A stretch of 64,000 nt of DNA from Planctomycetota bacterium (GTDB lineage: Bacteria; Planctomycetota; UBA1135; GCA-002686595): NCBI GenBank assembly GCA_002683825.1, contig NYUD01000057.1, forward strand, positions 124,001 to 188,000. The letters are read 5' to 3'. The notes beneath the pieces were generated by a model that was not told the origin of the DNA, ran no database searches, and saw nothing but the letters and a program-made list of their open reading frames with translations. A program made the translations under genes and the position numbers. Shown piece by piece: positions 44,958-53,015 of the stretch; positions within the stretch are counted from its first letter, which is position 1, and every line of letters starts with the position of its first letter.

Positions 44958-46805
44958 CTACAGCACGCGCCCCTGAGACTTCAGAATCGGCAACAATTTC
45001 GCACCGAGTTCGTCCAGATCCTCGGCGTGAAGGGCTTGTTCCTTGTCGCAGAGGGCTTCTTCGGGATTTGGATGTGCCTCTACGATGAGGCCGTCCGCGC
45101 CGACGGCGGCTGCCGCCAAGGCGAGAGGGAGGACCAGGTGGCGGTGACCTGCTGCGTGGGAGGGATCGACGATCACGGGGAGATGGGTGCGCGTCTTCAG
45201 GACGGCGACGGCGCCCAGGTCGAGGGTACTGCGAGTTGCGGTTTCAAATGTGCGGATACCGCGTTCGCAAAGGATGACGCGTTGATTGCCGCCGGCGATT
45301 ATGTATTCGGCGGCCAGCAAGAGTTCCTTCACCGTAGCGCTCAACCCTCGCTTCAAGAGTATGGGGCGGTCGATGCTTCCCAAAGCGCGTAGCAGAGAGA
45401 AGTTCTGCATGTTACGGGCGCCGACCTGTAGGACATCGGCGGATCTTGCGATCAGAGGCACGTCTTCGGTCCGTAGCACCTCCGTCACCGTGGGCAGGCC
45501 ATGAGCGTGTCCGGCCTCCTGGAGAAGCTTCAGCCCATCGGCCCCCAGGCCCTGGAAGGAATAGGGGGATGAGCGTGGCTTGAAGGCCCCGCCGCGTAGC
45601 ATCGAGGCGCCGCGGCTCTTGACCATTTCCGCGGCGTGGAGAATTTGCTGACGGCTTTCCACCGCACAGGGCCCGGCGATCAGGACAAACCGATCGCCGC
45701 CGAACTCGACCCCGGCGGCACGGACGATCATCGGTTTGCGCTTTTGCTCGGCCTGGGCAGGAACTTTCTTGGTGCCGTTTTTCGATGAGGACGCTTCGGG
45801 TAGTGCCGGTGTGAACGTCGCTCCATGCTCGAGATGTCTGGCCTCGCGCGTGCGTGCTGGATAGGTTCCCAGCACCCGCAGCAAGTTGCACTGGGCACGC
45901 ACATCCTCCAGCGCCAGGCGCAGCGGATCCTCGGTGGGCACTCCCTCGACGTCGATGAAGAAGCGGTACTGCCAGGGCGTTTCGGTCTGGGGACGGCTTT
46001 CGATGCGGGTGAGGTTGACCTCGTACTTTGCGAAGGCCGCCAGACAACGGGCCAGCGCACCCTGCTGGTGATCGAGGGTGAGCAGGAGCGATGTCTTGGC
46101 CGGAACCCCCGGGCCGGGGGGTTCGTGTTTAGGGCCCAGGAGCAGGAAACGTGTGACGTCCGGAACGCGCGCGGGACTCGTGTCCCATACCTCCAGGAAG
46201 CGGCCCGCGCCGTTGTCCTGCGTGGACTCCCAAACTTCCTCGTCGACGATTGCCAGATCGCTGTCGATGAGGTAGTGCTCGATCTCCCCGCTGCTGCCCG
46301 TCAGGCTGTTTTCGACCGGCACGAGGGCATAGTCGGTCTTGCCGGAACGTACGGCCTCTACCGTCGCCGCCAGTGTGACAAAGCCCACCCGATCGGCTCC
46401 CCCGCTACAGCGCGTATCGAAGAGCTTCGCGCAGGCCAGATCGCCAGCACTTTCGAGCTTGCCCCAATAGGCGACGCGGAGGGTGCGACGGTCCTTCGTG
46501 TTGTTCTCGCCCAGGAGCACACGTTCCTGGGTACGGCGTGAGTGCACCAGGATTTCGCGCAAGACTCGCATTGCCAGTTGCTGTGAGATCCCCGACTGTG
46601 CTGCGTGCTTGGCCCACGTTTTCAGAAGGGCTTTTTCGCGTTCGGGATCCAGCAGCTCGCCACCAGCGCTCTCCTTGAGTGCGCCGACCGCCCGTGCGAC
46701 CTCCATTCTGCGTCCGAGGAGTCGACCCATTTGTGCGAGGATTTCCCCGTCGACCTGGTCGATCTCTTGACGTGCTTTATTGAGATGGGATTCTGCTTTC
46801 GACAT
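44958..46805 (-). CDS. Chorismate mutase / shortened prephenate dehydratase / ACT / DAHP synthase fusion
   Basis: ATG 46805 gives 615 residues. Domains in order: AroQ-type chorismate mutase (1-95); a prephenate dehydratase-like segment (109-224) with V-P-V-E-N-S (167) and T-R-F (218-220); an ACT domain (238-315) with the phenylalanine-binding motifs G-A-L (249) and E-S-R-P (269); a Lys-rich linker; and a class I-beta DAHP synthase (about 365-615, A-G-P-C at 377-380). The dehydratase segment is about 115 residues where 180 is usual: the second lobe is missing. It may be an inactive regulatory relic, with the ACT domain giving phenylalanine feedback to DAHP synthase at the pathway entrance. The neighbouring aminotransferase could supply the final step. 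Confidence 0.92.
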   Translation of the reverse strand: MSKAESHLNKARQEIDQVDGEILAQMGRLLGRRMEVARAVGALKESAGGELLDPEREKALLKTWAKHAAQSGISQQLAMRVLREILVHSRRTQERVLLGENNTKDRRTLRVAYWGKLESAGDLACAKLFDTRCSGGADRVGFVTLAATVEAVRSGKTDYALVPVENSLTGSSGEIEHYLIDSDLAIVDEEVWESTQDNGAGRFLEVWDTSPARVPDVTRFLLLGPKHEPPGPGVPAKTSLLLTLDHQQGALARCLAAFAKYEVNLTRIESRPQTETPWQYRFFIDVEGVPTEDPLRLALEDVRAQCNLLRVLGTYPARTREARHLEHGATFTPALPEASSSKNGTKKVPAQAEQKRKPMIVRAAGVEFGGDRFVLIAGPCAVESRQQILHAAEMVKSRGASMLRGGAFKPRSSPYSFQGLGADGLKLLQEAGHAHGLPTVTEVLRTEDVPLIARSADVLQVGARNMQNFSLLRALGSIDRPILLKRGLSATVKELLLAAEYIIAGGNQRVILCERGIRTFETATRSTLDLGAVAVLKTRTHLPVIVDPSHAAGHRHLVLPLALAAAAVGADGLIVEAHPNPEEALCDKEQALHAEDLDELGAKLLPILKSQGRVL

Positions 46806-47244
46806 CGGATTTCTGGTTATCCACTCGACCCACACTCAGACGAAAAAACCCGTCCGACGTGCGCGCCGAATGGGCTTGTTCGGTTGGGGAGGCTGTTGCT
46901 ACCCGATTCCCGTCAAAGCACCACCGTCGGCGCTTTCGATAAATCGAAAGTCCGATTCGCAGGTGTGTCTTCGAGAATCGAAAGCTGCAACGTGCATTGA
47001 TTCAACTTTGAGCGACGTCTCAAGGTTTGCCAACCCCTCAATTTTAAAGAAACATGGACTTATTCAAGATTCGCAAGAAAAGCTCAGCTCGTCGGTGTAC
47101 AGGGGAAAGTCTTTGCCTCAACCCGGCGAGCATGACGGGATTCGCCGCGCCGAATTCACCGATTCGCCCGTGTTTTCGGGCTTCGATCCGACATGGGTGA
47201 GCCATCCCGGCATTCAGAACACCCTCTTCAACGGGCTGCCAGGC
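46806..47244. other. 439-base gap between the aminotransferase and the aromatic fusion gene
   Basis: This stretch is clearly more AT-rich than its surroundings around 47030-47090 and has no convincing gene. A rightward frame crosses it from 46780 but is mostly antisense to the aminotransferase. The two palindromes at 46933-46982 are listed separately. A weak leftward promoter (TTGAAT as reverse complement of 47062-47067, TAAAAT of 47041-47046, 15-bp spacer) could serve the aromatic fusion gene. Confidence 0.5.
46933..46982. promoter_or_regulatory. Pair of related palindromes upstream of the aromatic fusion gene
   Basis: CTTTCGAT (46933-46940) and ATCGAAAG (46943-46950) form a perfect palindrome with a 2-bp centre. 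A related site, TTCGA (46970-46974) and TCGAA (46978-46982), has a 3-bp centre. The centres are about 35 bp apart. Both share the TTCGA/TCGAA core. They lie 130-180 bp upstream of the ATG at 46805, as expected for operator sites in a 5' leader or promoter. Confidence 0.45.
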
Positions 47245-48234
47245 CTAGCGTACTTGCATTCGCCATTCCGGGTGCTCGTTCGAAGTACCGAAGCGAACTC
47301 CGTCGAGAGCCCCGGCGAGTTCTGTCGTCACCGGTCCCATGGCCTGGGCGTCGAAGAGCGTCCTGTCCTCGTGCAGCAGTTCGCGCACTCCGAGGACGCC
47401 GACCGCTGTCCCGCACGTGAGCACCTCCTCGATCGAGTTCCAGTTGGCCTGGTCGACCGAAATGCGCTCTTCCGACACCTCGATCCCGCGATCCTTGGCC
47501 AGAGTGATCAGGCTCCGCCGCGTGATGCCAGGCAGGATCGTGTCCCCGAGGGGGGGCGTGATCAGGCGGCCGTTTCGAACGACGAAAAGGTTCATGGTCC
47601 CGACCTCCTCGAGGAAGCACCGCTCGTGCGCGTCGAGCCAAACGACCTCATCCAAGCCCTCTTCCTTGGCCTCGAAGGTCACCCTCAGGGCTCCCGCGTA
47701 GTTCCCGGCGCATTTCACCGCCCCCGTCCCACCCGGTGCGGCACGGATCGAGTCGATCTGGGTCCGCAGTCGCAGGCCCTCGGGTTTGTCGATGTAGGTA
47801 CCCACGGGAAGGAGCATGACGGCCAGGAGAAAGCTCGACGAGGGTTCTGGTATGAGTGCACCGTGATCCGAGAAGAGGAGCGGACGGATATACAGGCTAC
47901 CCGGGGGATCCGGCACATGGTCGGCGTCGAGGGATACCAGCTCGCACAGCTTGGCCAAGAGAGGCTTGAGGTCGACAGCGGGCATGCAGAAGTGCTCGGC
48001 CGAGGAGACGAGCCTCTCCAGGTGTAATTCCGGCCGGAAGAGAGCCGTGCTGCCATCCGGTTGGCGGAAGGCCTTTATCCCTTCGAAGACGCTTTGTCCG
48101 TAGTGGAGCCCCTTCGAGAGGGGATCCAGGGTCAGAGGGCCGTAGGGCCGGATTTCCGAGGCCTGCCATGCTCCCCGCCGGTAGGGCTGCAGGAGCATGT
48201 GGGGGGTCGTTTGGGTACCGAACTTGAGTGTCAT
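47245..48234 (-). CDS. ilvE: Branched-chain amino-acid aminotransferase
   Basis: A 329-residue fold-type IV PLP enzyme. The family motifs are visible: Y-G-Q-S-V-F-E-G-I-K-A-F near 45, the PLP lysine K174 in A-V-K-C-A-G-N-Y-A, and E-V-G-T-M-N-L-F. It transaminates Leu, Ile and Val with 2-oxoglutarate. Some members also act on aromatic keto acids, which would fit its place upstream of the phenylalanine pathway fusion. The start is ATG 48234. The symbol reflects the family. Confidence 0.93.
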   Translation of the reverse strand: MTLKFGTQTTPHMLLQPYRRGAWQASEIRPYGPLTLDPLSKGLHYGQSVFEGIKAFRQPDGSTALFRPELHLERLVSSAEHFCMPAVDLKPLLAKLCELVSLDADHVPDPPGSLYIRPLLFSDHGALIPEPSSSFLLAVMLLPVGTYIDKPEGLRLRTQIDSIRAAPGGTGAVKCAGNYAGALRVTFEAKEEGLDEVVWLDAHERCFLEEVGTMNLFVVRNGRLITPPLGDTILPGITRRSLITLAKDRGIEVSEERISVDQANWNSIEEVLTCGTAVGVLGVRELLHEDRTLFDAQAMGPVTTELAGALDGVRFGTSNEHPEWRMQVR

Positions 48235-48269
48235 GGTTGGCGTGGGTGGCGAGGTCTCACCCTCGTCAA

Positions 48270-49421
48270 TCAGCGCTCTGCTCCGCTCGTGCGGACTCGC
48301 TCATCGGCGATCAAGAGTCTAACCACATGTCCGTAGCTAGCCGTACCTGCACTTTGACGTTGGCTCTTCAGATAGGTGTCGTTGGCCTCTTCGCCCACGA
48401 CTCGGAGGATCCTCAGTGTCCTGGTTTTCGGGCGCCAGAACTCGGCCATGGCCAGGCGGTCTCGCGTAACTGCCGGACTGAGCGAGCCCAGGAGCTCGCG
48501 AGCCCGGCCGGCGTCGTTCAGAAACAAGTCGTTCAGGGAGTAGTTCAGCGCGACAACCGTGCCTGCGTATTGCAAGTCCGTTCGATCCGAGAACATGCAG
48601 GCCATGTACGCGACAAAGTTGGCCTCATCCTCGCGGGCCACGCCCTTGCCGTGGGCGGCTTCGTGGCAAGCAGCGAAGGCAAATGGAAGATCCAGGAGGG
48701 TTCCGTTGACGAGGCTCTCCCCGGTGAAGGGAGAGAAGATCCCGCTGATGCCGAGGACCGTCAGGAGCGGCGAGATCCAGGGCCGGCGCGAGATCGGCGC
48801 CGGTCCCTCCAGGAAGGGGTAGGCGCCGGCCAGGCCTTCGAAGAGTCCGGGCAGATCCTCCAGCACGCCCTGTTTGCCCCCGCGTAGACGAAAGATGCCC
48901 TGTTCGTCCTCCTCGAGGTCCACTCTCAGCTCGCTGGCCCGGCGGGCGAGCCGTTCCGCCAGGCGTTCGAGATCGCCTGCTTTTTCGGTTCCAAGCTCCC
49001 AGCCGGCGTTCTCGGCGAAAGTGGGCCGCGCGTAGTTCATGCCCCAGGCGATCACGAAGAAGAAGTAGATGAGCCCGCCGGCCGCCAGAAGTCGTAGGCC
49101 TCCGCGCTCCAACATCGCGCCGAGCCCGAGGGTGTGCTTGCGCCAGGCGAGGAGGCCGCGTCCAAGGGCGAGCGAAACGTAGATTCCGAGGCCGATCAAG
49201 AGCAGCTCGGCCAGCGAAAAAGGGAGGATGCGGACCGGGATGCCGATCAGCGACTGAACCCATGGACCGACGCCGCGCGAGAACCATGTTTCCGTGACGT
49301 CCGGAAAGGCGCTCCCCAGAAGCTGGAGGATCCATCCGATCGGAAGCAGGCTCCCGAAGAGAAGGCAACGGCGCCGGGAGTGTTCAGGCCGGCGGGGTCG
49401 GGGCGGAGAGCCGTTTCGCAC
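48270..49421 (-). CDS. DUF3810-family membrane protein with a zinc-protease-like HExxH motif
   Basis: A 383-residue protein with three predicted transmembrane segments (about 22-40, 65-90, 108-127) followed by a soluble domain. That domain has A-A-C-H253-E254-A-A-H257-G-K-G and then D-E-A-N-F near 265, a gluzincin-like arrangement. This matches the DUF3810 family of putative membrane metallopeptidases. The substrate is unknown. It is divergent from the selenoprotein gene, with 87 nt between starts. Confidence 0.85.
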   Translation of the reverse strand: MRNGSPPRPRRPEHSRRRCLLFGSLLPIGWILQLLGSAFPDVTETWFSRGVGPWVQSLIGIPVRILPFSLAELLLIGLGIYVSLALGRGLLAWRKHTLGLGAMLERGGLRLLAAGGLIYFFFVIAWGMNYARPTFAENAGWELGTEKAGDLERLAERLARRASELRVDLEEDEQGIFRLRGGKQGVLEDLPGLFEGLAGAYPFLEGPAPISRRPWISPLLTVLGISGIFSPFTGESLVNGTLLDLPFAFAACHEAAHGKGVAREDEANFVAYMACMFSDRTDLQYAGTVVALNYSLNDLFLNDAGRARELLGSLSPAVTRDRLAMAEFWRPKTRTLRILRVVGEEANDTYLKSQRQSAGTASYGHVVRLLIADERVRTSGAER

Positions 49422-49508
49422 GACGCAAGCGTACCGTCGTGTTTCCGTGGGTCAGCGTCCTGTTTCGGCGGCGCGGCCCGGCATGGCCTATCGGTTACGC
49501 TGGAGCGG

Positions 49509-52238
49509 ATGCTATTGCTGTCCTTGACCCTCTTGTGGCTGGCTCAAAACGAGCCGGGCCCGTCGGAGCCGCTCTTCGCCCGCGAGGTGCTCCAGCGGCA
49601 CGCCCGTTCAGGAGATCTGGTCCTCCAGGGGAAATATCGCCGAGCGCTACAGATCGCCCAGACCGCCTGGTCGGTGGAAGGAACCGTGTATCGTCTTCTC
49701 GATGATGTAGAGCGCTTTTGCATCGATGGCCGGGTGCTATTCACCCTGAAGAATGGGGATCAGGAGGAGACAGAAGCCACCCTCTGGCGCCGCGGGGAGG
49801 ACTGGTTTTTTCTGAACCGTACGCTGGGGGAATGGTGTCGGGGAACGGGCCCCGGATTGGGGGGCCGGCACAGCGCCGCTCTCTACGGTCTGTGGGCGCT
49901 GCCCTTCGCGGACGAGCCTGAGCGGAACTCGTTCGAGCCCGACGGTTGGAAAGACGAGGGCCGCTCGCACTACGCGGGGCATGTCTGTCACGTCATCGAG
50001 GCGAAGACCGCCACCGGGGAGCAACAGCGTTGGTTCATGAGTGAGAAGGACGGGCTGCCCTGCATGATTCGCAGCCGGCGTCCGCTCGATGGTGTGGAGA
50101 CGTTGTTCGAAGTCTGGAGTCGTTCGGACCTCGAGCGGCGTCGCGCGCCCGACAGCCGCGTCGATCCGCCGGAGCTCAAAGCGGGGAGCTTTGAAGAGAT
50201 GGAAGCCCAGGCGGTCACTATGGCCGAGGTCTTCAGTGTCCGAGAACCGGTTTCCCCGGACGTCATTTCGTTGTCCGGTGGGCTGGCTCCGTTTCGAGGA
50301 CGCTTCGATGCCGCCGCCGGTCGCTCCCGGGTCATCGGGTTGTTCGGGCCGACCTGAATCACCTGTCTTCGCCTCGCCCGTGCGGTGAGCGAAGGGGTGG
50401 TCGAGAAGTTCCCCGATGCAAGGGCGGAGATCTTCGTGATCTGGACCCAAGTCCTGGAAACCGACAACTTCGAGGGAGCCGAGCGCGCCGCGCAGCTTTT
50501 CGAAGACCCGCGCGTGCATCAATTTCACGATCCGGATCTCTTGATCGGGCGAGCCTTCGCCGACACGATCCATATGCCGTCCACCCGCGAGGTATGCCGG
50601 GCGTCGAACGACGAGATCTCTTCCTATGAAGGCATCCTCGATCCGAACGTGATCACGGGACCCGCCGCCGTGTTCGACACGGTGTTCTTTATCCCTCCAG
50701 GCGAAACATGGCCCTCCGAGGACAGAAAGGAAGGGACTGCAAGAAGCCCGGCGCCGACCTCCTGGGTCACCCAGCTCGATCCCGAGATCTACGTCGGCGT
50801 GGATGCGGAACGCTTTCGCTTCGGGGAGCCGATGCTGGAGGAGCTGACCAGGCTTGCCGCTCTATCCTTTAGCGCGGCGGAAGCGAAAGCCGTACGGCCG
50901 AACGTCTTGTTGATCATTGCTGATGATCTGAGGACCGAGCTGGGATGCTACGGCGATACGGCCGGCTTGACACCGCACATCGATGGGCTCGCCGCAAGGG
51001 GTACGGTCTTCACTAGGGCCTATGCACAGGCGCCCGACAGCTTGCCTTCGAGAGTTTCGCTCCTGAGCGGACTTCGACCGCGGACCACGGGCATCTTCGA
51101 GAACGACTCTTGGCCGAAACTCGATTTGCTGACACTTCCGGAGCACTTCGCCTCAAACGGCTATGGGACCTTCAAGATCGGCATGGTGCTGCAGAACAAC
51201 CGGCAGGCTCGTCTTGGTCGCCAGGCGCGGGGGGCCGAGGGTTCAGATCGGCGTATTTGGACCAAGACGCTGCAACCTCTGCCCGCGAGGCGGTCGAAGA
51301 AAACGCAAGAGCCAAGAGCGGACCCACGAGACGAATGGAAGCGGGGTCCCACAGCCTCGATCCACTCTCGCTCCGAGGGAGCGGATTTTCTGGACGACCA
51401 CGATGGTCGCGTCGCGGAAGCGACGGCCCGTTTCCTGAAGGAAGAGCGTCAGGAACCTTTCTTTCTCGCGGTCGGGTTCAACAAGCCCCACCTTCCGTTC
51501 CACGCTCCGCAACCCTATTTCGAGCGCGTTCGCGACCTTGGAATCGACCCCCCTCCCGTTCCGGCGGACGCACTGGATGGCATTCACGAGACGGCATTGG
51601 CCGGCGTCAGATCCTTCGAGATTCTCGAACCCAAAGAGCGGCGCGAGGCGGTCCGCGCATACCGGGCCTGTGTCGCGTTTCTAGACGACTGCGTGGGCCG
51701 TGTGTTGGCAGCCCTCGAAGAAGGCGGGCATGGCGAGAACACGATTGTTTGCTTTGTCAGCGATCACGGTCAGTTGCTGGGCGAGCACAACCTCTGGCGC
51801 GATGGTGTCCTTTTTGAAGAGACCACTCGCGTACCGTTTCTGGTTTTCGTGCCGGATGCCGTGGGGGAGAGCTTCGTCCGCGGCAGTTGCTCGCGCTTGA
51901 TCGAACTGGTCGACCTTTATCCGACGCTGGCGGAACTCTGCGGGCTGCCGATCCCCGCCGACCTCGAGGGGATCAGCTTGGTGGCGTTGTTGAAGGATCC
52001 CGAAAGGCCCTGGAAACGAGGTGTGTTCTCTGCCGTGCGCCGGGGCGAATCACTCGTGACGGACCAGTGGCGTTTCACTCGCTGGGAGGATGGTGCCCTC
52101 GAGCTTTACAATCATGCCAACGACCCCGAGGAACACACGAATCTCTGGGACTCTTCCGGCCATGGGGAAATTCTGAACGAGCTATCCGTGGAAATGGGAC
52201 GGGGCTGGGAAGGGTGTCTTCCCGAGTCCATCAGGTAG
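49509..52238 (+). CDS. Predicted selenoprotein: LolA-like region, thioredoxin-like domain with Sec, sulfatase-like domain
   Basis: ATG 49509 has GGAG upstream and opens a short signal peptide (MLLLSLTLLWLA). Read through one in-frame TGA at 50355, the frame continues to 52238 and encodes 909 residues. Residues 20-240 look like an export-chaperone (LolA-like) beta-sheet region, an uncertain match. Residues 255-440 are thioredoxin-like: a beta strand R-V-I-G-L-F-G-P-T, then U283-I-T-C286 at the head of a helix, then strand A-E-I-F-V-I-W. From 463 the frame encodes an iduronate-2-sulfatase-like domain. A hairpin fitting a bacterial SECIS starts 10 nt after the TGA. A normal gene caller would end the first gene at 50357. 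No selenocysteine-insertion gene is visible in the window, so the read-through remains a prediction. Confidence 0.72.
50355..50357 (+). other. In-frame TGA predicted to encode selenocysteine
   Basis: The codon separates G-P-T from I-T-C. Read as selenocysteine it completes a U-x-x-C redox motif at the exact place where thioredoxin-like folds carry their active-site pair. Coding sequence of the same fold continues in the same frame on both sides. Confidence 0.7.
50367..50394 (+). promoter_or_regulatory. SECIS-like stem-loop downstream of the recoded TGA
   Basis: CTTCG (50367-50371) pairs with CGAAG (50390-50394). A single C at 50372 is bulged. CTCGCC (50373-50378) pairs with GGTGAG (50384-50389) with one G-U wobble. 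The 5-nt apical loop CGTGC has G at its second position followed by U, and starts 22 nt after the TGA. Bacterial SECIS elements usually have such a loop 16-37 nt downstream, with G among the first two loop bases. Confidence 0.62.
50385..52238 (+). CDS. Sulfatase-like C-terminal part of the same frame (conventional stand-alone call)
   Basis: If the TGA at 50355 is a stop, a gene caller would start here at GTG 50385, in the middle of a thioredoxin-like fold and without a signal peptide; ATG 50832 is another option. The sulfatase-like domain is of the iduronate-2-sulfatase type: metal-site I-A-D-D at its start, S-D-H-G near the end, and P-H-L-P-F. The formylglycine position is serine (S511 of the fused numbering, S-L-P-S-R), so a radical-SAM maturase would be needed. 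The lysine and histidine that bind sulfate in G-K-x-x-H are M559 and Q562, and the late lysine is D765. The domain has probably lost normal sulfatase activity. Confidence 0.75.
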   Translation: MSEGVVEKFPDARAEIFVIWTQVLETDNFEGAERAAQLFEDPRVHQFHDPDLLIGRAFADTIHMPSTREVCRASNDEISSYEGILDPNVITGPAAVFDTVFFIPPGETWPSEDRKEGTARSPAPTSWVTQLDPEIYVGVDAERFRFGEPMLEELTRLAALSFSAAEAKAVRPNVLLIIADDLRTELGCYGDTAGLTPHIDGLAARGTVFTRAYAQAPDSLPSRVSLLSGLRPRTTGIFENDSWPKLDLLTLPEHFASNGYGTFKIGMVLQNNRQARLGRQARGAEGSDRRIWTKTLQPLPARRSKKTQEPRADPRDEWKRGPTASIHSRSEGADFLDDHDGRVAEATARFLKEERQEPFFLAVGFNKPHLPFHAPQPYFERVRDLGIDPPPVPADALDGIHETALAGVRSFEILEPKERREAVRAYRACVAFLDDCVGRVLAALEEGGHGENTIVCFVSDHGQLLGEHNLWRDGVLFEETTRVPFLVFVPDAVGESFVRGSCSRLIELVDLYPTLAELCGLPIPADLEGISLVALLKDPERPWKRGVFSAVRRGESLVTDQWRFTRWEDGALELYNHANDPEEHTNLWDSSGHGEILNELSVEMGRGWEGCLPESIR

Positions 52239-52312
52239 GTCGTGATTTCGCTCGCCTCGGGTGAAAAAGAGCCCCATGATGTTGCCCGCGTTCCCCCGGG
52301 GCCCGATAAGCG

Positions 52313-52909
52313 ATGAAACATAACTTCGGACGTAGACCATGGCTGTTCTTCGCCCTTTCTCTTGGGACGGTCTGCTCGGCGGCGTCGGCCCAATCAGGGG
52401 TCGTCGCACAATGGCCTAAAGATCTCAAGCTGCACACGAGTCTCAGTGCCGGTTTCCGTTTGGTCGATCATTCGTTTTACGACGACCAAGGCGCTTACGG
52501 GATCGGACTCGACTTCTACAGGCCAAGGGATTTCCTTGGCTACGAGATCGGCTTCTCGTTTGCCCTCGACGACGTTCAGGTCAGCGCCGGCGAACGAAAA
52601 AGCGAGTTCTATGAGGGCTATGTTGGGTTAAGGAAAACCTTCGGTCATCCCGATGAGGTCTTTCACACCTTTGTCGCTGTCGGTGGGACTTACATTCAGG
52701 AAGAGGTGAATTTCAATCCGGCAGACTCGATGGCCGATCCGCGTGCGACGGGAGCCGGGGGATACGCGCGAGTCGGCGCGTACTGGCGCGTCGCCAACAT
52801 CGATTTCGAAAAGGAGACGGAGGTCAACTTCGGTGTCGATCTGCGCGGTGTCATCACAGAAGACATCGACTTCCTCGAGGGGTCGATCTTCTTCAGCATC
52901 GGCCGCTAG
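52313..52909 (+). CDS. Small outer-membrane beta-barrel protein
   Basis: A 198-residue exported protein with a signal peptide ending near AASAQ. The mature part consists of alternating amphipathic strands with aromatic belts (S-A-G-F-R-L-V-D-H-S-F-Y, G-Y-E-I-G-F-S-F-A, Y-A-R-V-G-A-Y-W), enough for an 8-stranded barrel. The C-terminus I-F-F-S-I-G-R is close to the usual aromatic end. It follows the selenoprotein frame by about 75 nt and may belong to the same unit. The function is unknown. Confidence 0.78.
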   Translation: MKHNFGRRPWLFFALSLGTVCSAASAQSGVVAQWPKDLKLHTSLSAGFRLVDHSFYDDQGAYGIGLDFYRPRDFLGYEIGFSFALDDVQVSAGERKSEFYEGYVGLRKTFGHPDEVFHTFVAVGGTYIQEEVNFNPADSMADPRATGAGGYARVGAYWRVANIDFEKETEVNFGVDLRGVITEDIDFLEGSIFFSIGR

Positions 52910-53015
52910 CTGCCGGAGGTTCCAGGTTGCCCAGGAAGTTCCGAACCCTTCCGTTCCACATTCACGCGGCCTCACGCCTCTTCTACAGCCGGCCGAGTCC
53001 GTCGGGGGCGGGAGC

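Noticed and set aside
46780-48027. Rightward frame of 415 codons
   Set aside because: Most of it is antisense to the aminotransferase gene, it lacks recognisable domains, and the upstream part is low-quality sequence in an intergenic gap.
50358-50384. Possibility that 49509-50357 and 50385-52238 are two unrelated genes
   Set aside because: Both are in the same frame, the nine codons between them contain no stop, and they complete a thioredoxin-like motif; a second gene starting at 50385 would begin inside that fold. Not formally excluded.
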